A stretch of DNA of 64,000 nucleotides, from positions 34,738 to 98,737 of the forward strand of contig NZ_JBHUEA010000013.1 of the NCBI RefSeq assembly GCF_042680685.1, in the 5' to 3' direction. Made by a program: the position numbers and the translations under genes. The stretch comes from Amnibacterium endophyticum (lineage in GTDB: Bacteria > Actinomycetota > Actinomycetes > Actinomycetales > Microbacteriaceae). Shown piece by piece: positions 32,654 to 40,878 of the stretch (the first letter of the stretch is position 1; each line of letters opens with the position of its first letter). Below the pieces are notes generated by a model, which did no database searches, was not told the DNA's origin, and saw only the letters and a list, made by a program, of their open reading frames with translations.

Positions 32654-33508
32654 TCAGTGCTCGACGTCGACGCCCATGGAGGCGAAGACGGACTCCGGCG
32701 TGCTCGTGAGCACCCCGGCCGGGTCGGTCGGCATCGACGTGTGGCCGACCCGTCCGTCGTCGTAGAGCGAGAGGACGCCGGCGGCGCGGCCCCCGTCGAC
32801 GGCGATCACGCCGCCGCCCGGCCGCGTGAGGCGGATCGTGTAGGCGAGCGACGGGGCGACGTGGACGGGCACGCCCTCGAAGACCGACGAGGTCGCGTAG
32901 TGCAGGTGCCCGGCCAGGATCGCGCGGACGTCGGTGCCCCGGATCGCCTCGGCGAGCGCCTCCTGCCCCGTGAGGTGCAGCCGCGCCATCGCCGTCACCT
33001 CGACCGGCAGCGGCGGGTGGTGCATCGCGAGGACCGTCCCGTGCTCGGCGGGCTCGGCGAGCACCTCGCGCAGCCACGCGAGCTGCTCGGGCTCGAAGCC
33101 GCCCTCGACGCGGCCCGGGATCGACGAGTCGATCGAGACGAGCCGGAGCCCGTCCACCTCGAGCACGCGGTCGAGCGGGGCGTCGTCCGGCGCCTCGCCC
33201 AGCAGGTGCTGCCGCATCGGGGCGCGCACGTCGTGGTTGCCCGCCGCCCAGAGCACCGGCCAGCCGGTGCGGTCGAGGACCTCGTCGGTCACCGCGCGCA
33301 CGGCCGTGTAGGCGGCTTCCTCCCCCTCGTCGGCCACGTCGCCGGTGTGCACCAGCGCCGCGATCGGGATCCCGCTGCCCTCGAGCGCCGCGAGCGCCGC
33401 CGAGTAGGTGGCAGCGGGCCGCAGCACCTCGTGGAAGACGCCGGACGCGGTCAGGTGCGAGTCGCTGACGTGGGCGATCCGGTGGGTGGCGACGGGCTCG
33501 CGGGTCAT
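32654..33508 (-). CDS. calcineurin-like metallophosphoesterase (CpdA-like)
   Basis: A 284-residue metal-dependent phosphoesterase, with candidate substrates cAMP or other phosphodiesters. The full motif series is present: HVSDSHLTASG, HTGDVADEGEE, AAGNHD, AMHHPPLPV and AGHLHYATS. No signal peptide is seen, so it is cytosolic. TAGCGT lies exactly 6 nt before the ATG, indicating a leaderless transcript of its own. A link to the neighbouring dprA-comM operon is not evident. Confidence 0.9.
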   Translation of the reverse strand: MTREPVATHRIAHVSDSHLTASGVFHEVLRPAATYSAALAALEGSGIPIAALVHTGDVADEGEEAAYTAVRAVTDEVLDRTGWPVLWAAGNHDVRAPMRQHLLGEAPDDAPLDRVLEVDGLRLVSIDSSIPGRVEGGFEPEQLAWLREVLAEPAEHGTVLAMHHPPLPVEVTAMARLHLTGQEALAEAIRGTDVRAILAGHLHYATSSVFEGVPVHVAPSLAYTIRLTRPGGGVIAVDGGRAAGVLSLYDDGRVGHTSMPTDPAGVLTSTPESVFASMGVDVEH

Positions 33509-33514
33509 GCCCGC

Positions 33515-33520
33515 ACGCTA
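33515..33520 (-). promoter_or_regulatory. -10 element of the metallophosphoesterase gene, leaderless type
   Basis: TAGCGT on the minus strand with a 6-nt spacer (GCGGGC) to the ATG. Confidence 0.55.
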
Positions 33521-33546
33521 GCGAGCGCAGCCGACACGTCCGCCGA

Positions 33547-34713
33547 TCAGCCGCGGACCCAGCCCCGGGGTCCCTCGACCGCCGCGCCGTCGAGGCCGAG
33601 CACCGCGAGCACCGCGGCCGCGTCGACCCGCGGGATGCCGCAGCGCCGCGCGATCTCCGGCACGGCCAGCGGCGAGCGGCCGAGGGCGTCGAGCACCTGC
33701 CGCTCGAGCGGGTCGAGCTCCAGGTCGATCCCGTCCAGCGGCACCGCCGTGTCCCGGTCGCGCGCCAGCTCGGCGACGTCCGCCGCGGTCTGCACCAGCA
33801 CCGCCGCGTACTCCCGCAGCAGCTTGTGGCAGCCCTTCGACGCGCTCGAGTGGATCGAGCCCGGGACGACCGCGATCGGCCGGCCGAGCTCGCCGGCGTG
33901 CGCCGCCGTGTTGATCGCCCCCGACGGGACGCCCGCCTCGACCACCGTCGTCACCCGGCTCGACGCTGCGATCAGGCGGTTCCGGCTGAGGAACCGCTGC
34001 CGCATCGGCGTCGAGCCGCAGGCGAGCTCGGACAGCACCACGCCCTCGACGGCGATGCGCTCGAGCAGGTCGCGGTTGCCCTGCGGGTACAGCCGGTCGA
34101 CCCCGCCCGCCATGATCGCCGCGGTCGTCCCGCCCGCACGGATCGCCGCCTGGTGCGCGCCGCGGTCGATGCCCGCCGCGCCCCCGGAGACGATCGCGAA
34201 CCCGCGGCCGACGAGGCCGGAGCCGAGCTCCTCGGTCACCCGCCGCCCGTAGGAGGTCGCGTCCCGGGTGCCGACGAGCGCGATCGAGCGCCGGAGGTCC
34301 GGCACGCGCTCACAGCCGGTCCGCGCCCAGAGCGCGAGCGGCGCGTGCTCGGCGAGGTCGTCGAGCCCGGCCGGCCAGTCCTCGTCGCCGGGCAGCACGA
34401 GCCGTGCGTGGACGCGCGCCGCGGCGGCGAACGCCTCGCGCAGCAGGGCCGGCTGCGCCCTGGGTCGCCATCGCGTGAACGCGTCGACGAGCCGCCGGTC
34501 GCGCACGGGAGGCGCGTCGAGCAGCAGCGCCTCGAGCGCGTCCGCCGCACCGAGCGTCGCGATCAGCGCCGACGCGACCGCGTCGCCCGGTTCGACGATC
34601 GCGGTCCACGCGCCGCGGGCGAAGGCCTCCTCCGGCGTCCCGCCGCGCCCGTGCCGCACGGGACCGACGAGGGCGGCGAGGTCGCGGGTGCCGACCGCGT
34701 CGACGGCGGTCAC
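33547..34713 (-). CDS. dprA: DNA-processing protein DprA
   Basis: Loads RecA on incoming single-stranded DNA during transformation. The 388-residue protein has the Rossmann-fold core IALVGTRDATSYGRRVTEELGSGLVGRGFAIVSGGAAGIDRGAHQAAI, TAAIMAGGVDRLYPQGNRDLLERI, SELACGSTPMRQRFLSRNRLIA and TVVEAGVPSGAINTAAHAGELGRPIAVVPG. A C-terminal winged-helix domain follows (VLDALGRSPLAVPEIARRCGI). The GTG start overlaps the comM stop by 4 nt (GTGA), showing translational coupling. The block comM-dprA is common in actinobacteria without known competence, so the role may be DNA repair or plasmid uptake. Confidence 0.95.
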   Translation of the reverse strand: MTAVDAVGTRDLAALVGPVRHGRGGTPEEAFARGAWTAIVEPGDAVASALIATLGAADALEALLLDAPPVRDRRLVDAFTRWRPRAQPALLREAFAAAARVHARLVLPGDEDWPAGLDDLAEHAPLALWARTGCERVPDLRRSIALVGTRDATSYGRRVTEELGSGLVGRGFAIVSGGAAGIDRGAHQAAIRAGGTTAAIMAGGVDRLYPQGNRDLLERIAVEGVVLSELACGSTPMRQRFLSRNRLIAASSRVTTVVEAGVPSGAINTAAHAGELGRPIAVVPGSIHSSASKGCHKLLREYAAVLVQTAADVAELARDRDTAVPLDGIDLELDPLERQVLDALGRSPLAVPEIARRCGIPRVDAAAVLAVLGLDGAAVEGPRGWVRG

Positions 34714-36242
34714 AGGTCGTCCCCGCGCAGCGCGAGGGCGGCGCCGACCTGCAGCGCGCCCGGCCGATCGAGCCCGGCCAGGTCCGCGAGCGTCCACGCC
34801 ATCCGCAGCACCCGGTCGTGGCCGCGCAGCGAGATCGTGCCGCGACCGACCGCCTCGTCGAGGCGACCGCGGTCGCGCGGTGACAGCCGCCACTCGGGCC
34901 GCCGGAGCCGCTCCCCCGGCACCTGCGCGTTGACGCGCCAGGGCGTGCCGGCGAGGCGTCGGTCCGCGCGCTGCCGGGCCTCGTGCACCCGCTCCCGCGC
35001 GTCGGCGGTCGTGACCCCGGGCACGTCCTCGGCCACGTGCAGCCCGGCCGCCCCCGGCTGGGCGACCTCGAGCCGGATGTCGATGCGGTCGCGCAGCGGG
35101 CCGGAGATCCGGCGCAGGTAGCGGTCGCGCACCGACGAGGCGCAGGCGCAGCCGCCCTCGTCGCTGCGGAAGCGGCCGCAGGGGCAGTGGTTCGCCGCGA
35201 GGACCAGCTGCACCCGCGCCGGGAAGTCGGCGTGGCCGGCGGCGCGGTGGATCGTGATGCGGCCGGTCTCGAGCGGCTCCCGGAGCGCGTCGAGCGCGGC
35301 CGCCTGGAACTCGGGGGCCTCGTCGAGGAAGAGCACGCCGCCGCTCGCCCGGGTGACGGCGCCGGGGACGATGCGCCCGCTGCCGCCGCCGACGATCGCC
35401 GCGGGGGTCGAGGTGTGGTGCGGCGCGACGAAGGGCGGGCGGGTGCGCACCGCGTCGACCGCGCCGCCGAGCGAGGCGACGCAGGTGGCGTCGAGCGCCT
35501 CCTCCCCCTCGAGGTCGGGCAGCAGGTCGGCGAGCCGGGTGGCGAGCATCGTCTTGCCGGAGCCGGGCGGCCCGGTCATCAGCAGGTGGTGGCCGCCGGC
35601 GGCCGCGACGAGCAGCGCCTGCACGGCGTCGTCCTGGCCGAGCACGTCCGCGAGGTCGCGGCGCTCCGTCCCCGCCGGCTGCGCGACCGCGGCGAGCGGC
35701 ACGGGGTCGACCTCGACCGGCTCGAGCTCCGCGCCCAGCCGGATCGCGAGCGCGCGCAGGCTGGGCACTGCCGTCACCTCGACGCCCTCGACGAGCCGCG
35801 CCTCCGCCTCGCAGGCGGTCGGGACGACGAAGCGGGTGCGGCCGGCGCGGAGCGCGGCGCGGACCGCGGGCAGCACGCCCGGCACCGGTCGCAGACGGCC
35901 GTCGAGGCCGAGCTCGCCGATGAGGACGGCGTCGCGCACCGCCTCGGGCTCCACGACGCGCTGCGTGAGCAGCACCGCGACGGCGATCGCGACGTCGAAG
36001 CCGCTGCCGTGCTTCGGCAGCGCGGCGGGCGAGAGGTTCACCGTCAGGTGCCGCGTCGGCATCGTGAAGCCGGAGTGCTCGATCGCGCTGCGCACCCGCG
36101 CCTGCGCCTCCCGCAGGGCCGTATCGGGCAGCCCGACGAGCTTGAGTCCCGGCGTCTGGTTCGTCAGCGCCGCCTCGATCTCGACCAGGCGCCCCGCGAC
36201 GCCCTCCACGGCGACCGCGGTCGTGCGCGCCGTCGTGATCAT
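34710..36242 (-). CDS. comM: YifB/ComM-family AAA+ ATPase (Mg-chelatase-like)
   Basis: A hexameric helicase that helps branch migration during natural transformation in species where it was studied. The 510-residue protein has an N-terminal Lon-like domain (VEIEAALTNQTPGLKLVGLPDTALREAQARVRSA) and then the AAA+ core with Walker A GPPGSGKTML and Walker B GGVLFLDEAPEF. A Cys-rich insert (CPCGRFRSDEGGCACASS) and the C-terminal YifB domain complete it. The ATG overlaps the yraN stop by 4 nt and the stop overlaps dprA by 4 nt, so the three genes are tightly coupled. Confidence 0.95.
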   Translation of the reverse strand: MITTARTTAVAVEGVAGRLVEIEAALTNQTPGLKLVGLPDTALREAQARVRSAIEHSGFTMPTRHLTVNLSPAALPKHGSGFDVAIAVAVLLTQRVVEPEAVRDAVLIGELGLDGRLRPVPGVLPAVRAALRAGRTRFVVPTACEAEARLVEGVEVTAVPSLRALAIRLGAELEPVEVDPVPLAAVAQPAGTERRDLADVLGQDDAVQALLVAAAGGHHLLMTGPPGSGKTMLATRLADLLPDLEGEEALDATCVASLGGAVDAVRTRPPFVAPHHTSTPAAIVGGGSGRIVPGAVTRASGGVLFLDEAPEFQAAALDALREPLETGRITIHRAAGHADFPARVQLVLAANHCPCGRFRSDEGGCACASSVRDRYLRRISGPLRDRIDIRLEVAQPGAAGLHVAEDVPGVTTADARERVHEARQRADRRLAGTPWRVNAQVPGERLRRPEWRLSPRDRGRLDEAVGRGTISLRGHDRVLRMAWTLADLAGLDRPGALQVGAALALRGDDL

Positions 36243-36595
36243 GCGACGGCCCGCATGTGGTCGATGACCGGCGGGACGTGCCGGCCGAGCACGACCGCGA
36301 TCAGATCGATGCGCGTGCTGCGGGCGACGCCGCGGTGCGCACCGCGCCACCGCGACGCGAGGACGCCGAGCCGGTGCAGCTTGTCCCGATCGACCGCCTC
36401 GAAGGGGTGACCGTAGCCGAGCCCGGTGCGCGTCTTCACCTCCACGACCACGAGCTCGTCGCCGTCGAGCGCGACCACGTCGAGCTCGCCCTCCCGGCAC
36501 CGCCAGTTCCGGTCGAGCACGCGGTAGCCCGCGGCGATCAGGTGGTCGACGGCGAGCTGCTCGCCCCGTCGACCGACTTCGTCCTTGTTGAGCAC
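36239..36595 (-). CDS. YraN/UPF0102 family nuclease-like protein
   Basis: A 118-residue protein with the PD-(D/E)XK-like UPF0102 pattern: GRRGEQLAVDHLIAAGYRVLDRNWRCREGELDVVALDGDELVVVEVKTRTGLGYGHP. The candidate metal ligands are the Glu of RCREGELDVV, its Asp, and the EVK motif. The function is unproven but is usually linked to recombination or Holliday-junction processing. It is first in the yraN-comM-dprA operon, each step with ATGA or GTGA overlap. Confidence 0.92.
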   Translation of the reverse strand: MLNKDEVGRRGEQLAVDHLIAAGYRVLDRNWRCREGELDVVALDGDELVVVEVKTRTGLGYGHPFEAVDRDKLHRLGVLASRWRGAHRGVARSTRIDLIAVVLGRHVPPVIDHMRAVA

Positions 36596-36719
36596 GGCGG
36601 CAGCATGCTGCGGCGGGACGGCTCAGGAGCCCGCCGGGAGCGCGGATCCGAGGATCCGGCGCGATCGGGGCTGGGGAGGAGCGGAAGCGCCGCCGAGTCC
36701 TCCCGATCACGGGGCGAGC

Positions 36720-36757
36720 GGTCTCGAGGCTCCTGCGTCGCACCTCGACCATCGGGG
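36720..36757. repeat. REP-like dispersed unit, shortened copy 3
   Basis: GGTCTCGAGGCTCCTGCGTC then GCACCTCGACCATCGGGG, a copy of the 7094 unit with a few bases missing from its centre. It lies in the 175-bp yraN-DUF2469 gap. Confidence 0.7.
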
Positions 36758-36770
36758 ACCGGGAGCCGGG

Positions 36771-37094
36771 CTACTCGTCGAGCGCGAGCTCCTGCGGCAG
36801 CTCCAGCTCCTTCGCCGACAGCTCCTCGACGTTGACGTCCTTGAAGGTGAGGACGCGGACGCTCTTCACGAACCGGTCGGCCCGGTAGACGTCCCAGACC
36901 CACACGTCGTGCATCTGCAGCTCGAAGTAGAAGTCGTGCTCCGTGTCGCGGCGGGTCAGCTCGACCTCGTTCGCCAGGTAGAAGCGCCGCTCCGTCTCGA
37001 CGACGTACTTGAACTGGCTCACCACGTCGCGGTACTCGCGGTAGAGCGCCAGCTCGACCTCGCGGTCGTAGTCCTCGATCTCGTCGTCGTCCAT
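36771..37094 (-). CDS. DUF2469 family protein
   Basis: A 107-residue acidic protein, MDDDEIEDYDREVELALYREYRD, with FKYVVETERRFYLANEVEL and FYFELQMHDVWVWDVYRADRFVKSVRVLTFKDVNVEEL. It matches the actinobacteria-restricted DUF2469 family, which usually sits beside rnhB as here. No function is known. A TAGACT lies 9 nt upstream of the ATG, which would give a leader of only a few bases. Confidence 0.92.
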   Translation of the reverse strand: MDDDEIEDYDREVELALYREYRDVVSQFKYVVETERRFYLANEVELTRRDTEHDFYFELQMHDVWVWDVYRADRFVKSVRVLTFKDVNVEELSAKELELPQELALDE

Positions 37095-37106
37095 CGTCGG
37101 CCGAGT

Positions 37107-37799
37107 CTAGGCTTCGCCGGGCCCCGCAGCGGGTCGTGCCGAGCCCGCGTGCAGCCAGGTGCGGCGGTGCCAGTCGCAGGGCCCGTGCTCGTCGATCGCG
37201 GCGTAGTGGCCGCGCGACGCGTAGCCCTTGTTGCGCACCCAGCCGTAGACGGGGTGGTCCGCGTGCCGGGCGATCATGAGGTCGTCCCGGTGCACCTTCG
37301 CGACGACGGAGGCCGCCGAGACGATCGCGCAGTCCCGGTCCGCCTTGATCCGGGTGACGACCTGCGGCAGCACCGGGAGGCCCGCGGCGACGAGCCCCGG
37401 CGTGAGCCAGTCCCAGTTGCCGTCGAGCAGCACGACCGCGCCGCCGAGGCCGACGCCGAGCGCGACCAGCGCGCCGATCGCGCGCGCGCCGGCGAGCCCG
37501 AGGCAGGCGGAGATCCCGACGCCGTCGATCTCGTCGTTGCCCGCCAGCCCCACGGCGGAGGCGGCGCTCCAGGCGCGGACACGTGGCGCGAGCGCGACCC
37601 GGTCGGCCTCCGGCAGCAGCTTGGAGTCGCGGAGGCCGTTCGGGATGCGGACGCGAGCGGGGTCCAGCACGGCCGCGCCGACGCCGACCGGACCGGCGAT
37701 CGCCCCGCGGCCCACCTCGTCGACGCCGATGACGGCGCTCGCCCCGTCGGCGAGCAGCGCGCGCTCGACGACCATCCGGGGCGGCCGCCCGGCAGTCAC
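37107..37799 (-). CDS. rnhB: ribonuclease HII
   Basis: Removes ribonucleotides and RNA primers from DNA-RNA hybrids. The active-site motif GVDEVGRGAIAGPVGVGAAV (Asp, Glu) is at the N-terminus. RDSKLLPEADR, LLDGNWDWL (Asp) and RIKADRDCAIVSAASVVAKVHRDDLM follow. The C-terminus WVRNKGYASRGHYAAIDEHGPCDWHRRTW is typical. The GTG at 37799 overlaps the lepB stop by 4 nt, like other gene pairs here, giving 230 residues. An internal ATG at 37775 (222 residues) is an equally good alternative, and neither start has a clear ribosome site. Confidence 0.94.
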   Translation of the reverse strand: MTAGRPPRMVVERALLADGASAVIGVDEVGRGAIAGPVGVGAAVLDPARVRIPNGLRDSKLLPEADRVALAPRVRAWSAASAVGLAGNDEIDGVGISACLGLAGARAIGALVALGVGLGGAVVLLDGNWDWLTPGLVAAGLPVLPQVVTRIKADRDCAIVSAASVVAKVHRDDLMIARHADHPVYGWVRNKGYASRGHYAAIDEHGPCDWHRRTWLHAGSARPAAGPGEA

Positions 37800-38536
37800 T
37801 TCGAGGGCGGGCCGACGCCCGCGAAGGACCCGGGGTAGTTGCTGAGCCACGACCAGTGGGAGACCGGCCACGACACCACGAACGCCCGGCCGACCACGTC
37901 GTCGAGGGGGACGAAGCCCTTGTGCTTCGACGTCGGGTGGTAGCGGGAGTCCTCGGAGTTGTAGCGGTTGTCGCCCATCACCCAGAGCTCGCCGGCCGGC
38001 ACCGTCACGTCGAAGTCCTGCTCCGACACCCGGTCCGTGCCCGGCTGCTTCACGACGTACGGCTCCTGCACCGGTGTGCCGTTCACGCTCAGCTGCCCGA
38101 GCGCGTTGCAGCACGTCACATGGTCGCCGGGCAGCCCGATGACCCGCTTGACCAGGTGGTCGTTCGCGTCCTGCGCGGACAGCCCGAACAGCGACAGCAC
38201 CCACTCGGCACTCGCCTGCAGTGCGTTCGACGGGGGTGCGGCGTAGTCCTCCTGGCCCACGAGCCAGGTGTCCGGGTCCTTGAACACGACCACGTCGCCG
38301 CGCTGCAGCGGGATCAGCCCCGGCACCAGCTCGTTGACGAGGATCCGGTCGTGGACCTGGAGGGTGTTCTCCATCGACTCGGACGGGATGAAGAAGGACC
38401 GGATGAGGAAGGTCTTGATCAGGAACGACGCGAGCACCGCGACGACGACGATGACGACCAGGTCGCGCAGGAAGCCGACCGCGCCCCGGTCCCTGCGCCG
38501 CCGATCCGGCGCCTCACGGGGCGGGCTCTGCACCAT
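37796..38536 (-). CDS. lepB: signal peptidase I
   Basis: Cleaves signal peptides on the outer face of the membrane. The 246-residue protein has one N-terminal helix (FLRDLVVIVVVAVLASFLIKTFLI), the nucleophile S54 in FFIPSESMENTLQ and the general base K130 in LVKRVIGLPGDHV. The downstream box reads GELWVMGDNRYNSEDSRYHP. An insert around 90-125 (residues VGQEDYAAPPSNALQ) is common in actinobacteria. It is followed by rnhB through a GTGA overlap. A TACACT -10 lies 57 nt upstream. Confidence 0.96.
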   Translation of the reverse strand: MVQSPPREAPDRRRRDRGAVGFLRDLVVIVVVAVLASFLIKTFLIRSFFIPSESMENTLQVHDRILVNELVPGLIPLQRGDVVVFKDPDTWLVGQEDYAAPPSNALQASAEWVLSLFGLSAQDANDHLVKRVIGLPGDHVTCCNALGQLSVNGTPVQEPYVVKQPGTDRVSEQDFDVTVPAGELWVMGDNRYNSEDSRYHPTSKHKGFVPLDDVVGRAFVVSWPVSHWSWLSNYPGSFAGVGPPSK

Positions 38537-38592
38537 CCAGCGACGCCCTTCCCCCGCGGTCCTCGCCGGAAGACGCGTCCGGCGCGCCGGCC

Positions 38593-38598
38593 AGTGTA
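38593..38598 (-). promoter_or_regulatory. -10 element of lepB-rnhB
   Basis: TACACT on the minus strand in the rplS-lepB gap, 57 nt before the lepB ATG. Confidence 0.35.
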
Positions 38599-38636
38599 CG
38601 TGGCGGGCGCGCCGGGTCGTGGAGCGGCGGGGCGGG

Positions 38637-38987
38637 TCAGCTGTCCCGCTTCTCCTTGATCTTCGCCTTCTTGCCGCGCAGCTCGCGCAGGTAGTAGAGC
38701 TTCGCGCGGCGCACGTCGCCGCGGGTGACGACCTCGATGTGGTCGATCACCGGGGAGTGCACGGGGAAGGTGCGCTCGACGCCCACCTGAAAGCTGACCT
38801 TGCGCACCGTGAAGGTCTCGCGGACCCCGTCGCCGTGGCGGCGGATCACGGCGCCCTGGAAGACCTGGATGCGGCTGCGGTTGCCCTCGACGATGTTCAC
38901 GTGCACGCGCACGGTGTCGCCGGGACGGAAGTCCGGGACGTCGGAGCGGAGGGATGCGGCGTCGACCGCGTCGAGCAACTGGCTCAT
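38637..38987 (-). CDS. rplS: 50S ribosomal protein L19
   Basis: Large-subunit ribosomal protein at the subunit interface. The 116-residue protein has the usual length and sequence: MSQLLDAVDAASLRSDVPDFRPGDTVRVHV, IQVFQGAVIRRHGDGVRETFTVRK and YYLRELRGKKAKIKEKR. The ATG has AGGAGAAC immediately upstream. In the leader, a hairpin AGCCC-GAAG-GGGCT flanked by GCCGC/GCGGC (about 39060-39086) may be a terminator of the upstream gene or a regulatory leader. I cannot tell which. Confidence 0.97.
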   Translation of the reverse strand: MSQLLDAVDAASLRSDVPDFRPGDTVRVHVNIVEGNRSRIQVFQGAVIRRHGDGVRETFTVRKVSFQVGVERTFPVHSPVIDHIEVVTRGDVRRAKLYYLRELRGKKAKIKEKRDS

Positions 38988-39171
38988 GGTTCTCCTGGGG
39001 AGCGCGCCGCTGGTCGGTCCGATCGTGGCGCACGCTGCGCGCCGGCGTGGACGAGATGCCGCAGCCCTTCGGGCTCCCCAGCGGCAGAGCCGGCCGCGGC
39101 ACGATCAACCAGTGTCGCACATCCGCGGCGCGCCGCGCTCCGCAGGCGCCGCCCGCTCCCCGCGGGCCGGG

Positions 39172-39633
39172 TCAGTGCGACGAGGGCTTGATGACGACGT
39201 ACTCGCCGGCGTCGATCGGCCGGCGGTCGCCCGGGACGGCGGGGCCGCCGAAGGTGGTGCGCACCCGGGTGCGCACGTCCTCCACGAGGAGGCGGCCGCC
39301 GAGCCAGAAGCCGGCGATCGCGGCCGCGGCCGCGAGCACCCCGAACCAGGCGGTCGCGGGCCCGAAGAAGCCGATGCCGATCACCCCGGCCTGGAACGCC
39401 GCGAGCAGCCCGATCGCGGGCCAGTCCAGCGCCTTCGCCCGTCGCACGCCCGTGCGCGCGGAGAGGAGCAGGGCGAGCGCCAGCTCCACGACCAGGGCGA
39501 GCGGCGCGAGCAGCACCACCGCGAGGAAGCCCGCGACCGAGGTGCCGAAGGAGGCGTAGCCGATCAGCAGCCAGATCGGCAGCACCGCGGCGGCGACGAA
39601 CTGCCACCGGTAGAAGAACCGACGCACCGTCAT
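39172..39633 (-). CDS. small integral membrane protein, unknown function
   Basis: A 153-residue protein with about four predicted helices (FVAAAVLPIWLLIGYASFG, VAGFLAVVLLAPLALVVELALALLL, AIGLLAAFQAGVIGIGFFG, AWFGVLAAAAAIAGFWLGG) and a short soluble C-terminus (VRTTFGGPAVPGDRRPIDAGEYVVIKPSSH). I do not recognise a family. The ATG at 39633 is chosen because TACCAT lies exactly 6 nt upstream, which also suggests leaderless transcription. It lies between map and rplS, divergent from map. Confidence 0.8.
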   Translation of the reverse strand: MTVRRFFYRWQFVAAAVLPIWLLIGYASFGTSVAGFLAVVLLAPLALVVELALALLLSARTGVRRAKALDWPAIGLLAAFQAGVIGIGFFGPATAWFGVLAAAAAIAGFWLGGRLLVEDVRTRVRTTFGGPAVPGDRRPIDAGEYVVIKPSSH

Positions 39634-39639
39634 GCCCCG

Positions 39640-39645
39640 ATGGTA
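39640..39645 (-). promoter_or_regulatory. -10 element of the 39172-39633 gene, leaderless type
   Basis: TACCAT on the minus strand with a 6-nt spacer (CGGGGC) to the ATG. Confidence 0.5.
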
Positions 39646-39730
39646 GGAGCGCGGGGACCGGCGCGCACCGGCGTTCGCCGCAGGCATAGGGAGCGCACAG
39701 CCGGGGTACGGACGCCGAGGACGCCGCCGT

Positions 39731-39736
39731 TAGGGT
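39731..39736 (+). promoter_or_regulatory. -10 element of map
   Basis: TAGGGT, 22 nt upstream of the GTG start. The gene has a ribosome site (GGAGG), so this promoter gives a short leadered transcript. Confidence 0.45.
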
Positions 39737-39758
39737 CGAGTGGACGGATGGAGGCACC

Positions 39759-40526
39759 GTGATCGAGTTGCGCACACCCGCGGAGATCGAGGCCATGCGC
39801 CCGGCGGGGCGGTTCGTCGCCTCCGTGCTGACCCGGCTGCAGGCCGAGGCGCGGGTCGGCGTCAACCTGCTGGAGCTCGACCGGATCGCCCACGCGATGA
39901 TCCGCGAGCGCGGGGCGACGAGCTGCTACATCGACTACCACCCCTCCTTCGGCGCGATGCCGTTCGGCAAGGTCCTCTGCACCTCGGTCAACGACGCCGT
40001 GCTGCACGGCCTGCCGCACGACTACGCGCTGCGGGACGGCGACATGGTCAGCTTCGACTTCGCCGCGAGCGTCGACGGCTGGGTGGCGGACAGCGCCGTG
40101 ACGCTGATCGTCGGCACGCCGCGGGCGGAGGACGAGCGCCTGATCGCGACGACGCGCACGGCGCTCGACGCCGCGATCGCGGTCGCCCGGCCCGGCTTCA
40201 AGCTGGGCGACGTGTCCGCCGCGATCGGCGACGTCTGCCGCGAGGCGGGCTACGGCGTGAACCTGGACTTCGGCGGCCACGGCGTCGGCCGCACCATGCA
40301 CGGCGACCCGCACGTGCCGAACGACGGGCGCCCGCACCGCGGGCTGAAGCTGCGGCCCGGCCTCGTCATCGCCATCGAGCCCTGGCTGCTCGAGACGACC
40401 GACGAGATCGTGACGGACCAGGACGGCTGGACGCTCCGCAGCAAGGACGGCAGCCGCGGCGCGCACAGCGAGCACACGGTCGCGGTGACGGACGGCGACC
40501 CGGTGGTGCTGACCGCCCGCGACTGA
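39759..40526 (+). CDS. map: type I methionine aminopeptidase
   Basis: Removes the initiator methionine from nascent proteins. The 255-residue protein has the five metal ligands in the family motifs: DFAASVDGWVADSAVTL (two Asp), GHGVGRTMHGDPHVP (His), AIEPWLL (Glu) and AHSEHTVAVTD (Glu). VNDAVLHGLP, the substrate His motif, is also present. The GTG start has GGAGG upstream. It is shorter than the zinc-finger-containing actinobacterial paralogue. It stands alone on the plus strand inside a minus-strand block. Confidence 0.97.
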   Translation: MIELRTPAEIEAMRPAGRFVASVLTRLQAEARVGVNLLELDRIAHAMIRERGATSCYIDYHPSFGAMPFGKVLCTSVNDAVLHGLPHDYALRDGDMVSFDFAASVDGWVADSAVTLIVGTPRAEDERLIATTRTALDAAIAVARPGFKLGDVSAAIGDVCREAGYGVNLDFGGHGVGRTMHGDPHVPNDGRPHRGLKLRPGLVIAIEPWLLETTDEIVTDQDGWTLRSKDGSRGAHSEHTVAVTDGDPVVLTARD

Positions 40527-40878
40527 AGCCGCGGCGAGATCGCCGCTGAGTGACGCATTCGGCGCTGCTGATGAGCGACGACGTCACCCCGCGGCGAAGA
40601 CGCGCCTGTGCGGGGAGCCGGGCGCGGCTGCTGCAGGCACCCGGTGCCGCGCGGAGGGAGATGTGCCGGACGGAGGACGGATCGGGCCTACCCACCCTCC
40701 GTCCGCGACGACGTCCTCCGGTCGGCACCGCCTGCCCGCCTCCCGGCTCAGGCGAAGCCGGGACCGGCGGACGCGGGCGACTGCCCCCGCCGGCGGAGGT
40801 GGTCTCGAGGCTCGCTGCGCTCGCACCTCGACCAGCGGGGGGGCAGCGCGCTGCGTCCGCACCCCGAGCAGCGGCGGC
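40527..40878. other. gene-free spacer between convergent map and trmD
   Basis: A 352-bp spacer. Near the map stop, GCGGCGA/TCGCCGC (40529-40545) forms a compact hairpin. The centre contains GGACGGAGGACGG and its near-complement around 40674-40720. The trmD-proximal end holds a REP-like unit enclosed by complementary runs CTGCCCCC (about 40781) and GGGGGCAG (about 40838). The open frames here are low-complexity and not credible genes. Confidence 0.65.
40800..40838. repeat. REP-like dispersed unit, copy 4
   Basis: TGGTCTCGAGGCTCGCTGCG followed by CTCGCACCTCGACCAGCGG, identical to copy 1 except at the last few bases. It lies 41 nt beyond the trmD stop and is flanked by CTGCCCCCGC/GCGGGGGGGCAG, so it may act within a terminator. 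Confidence 0.8.
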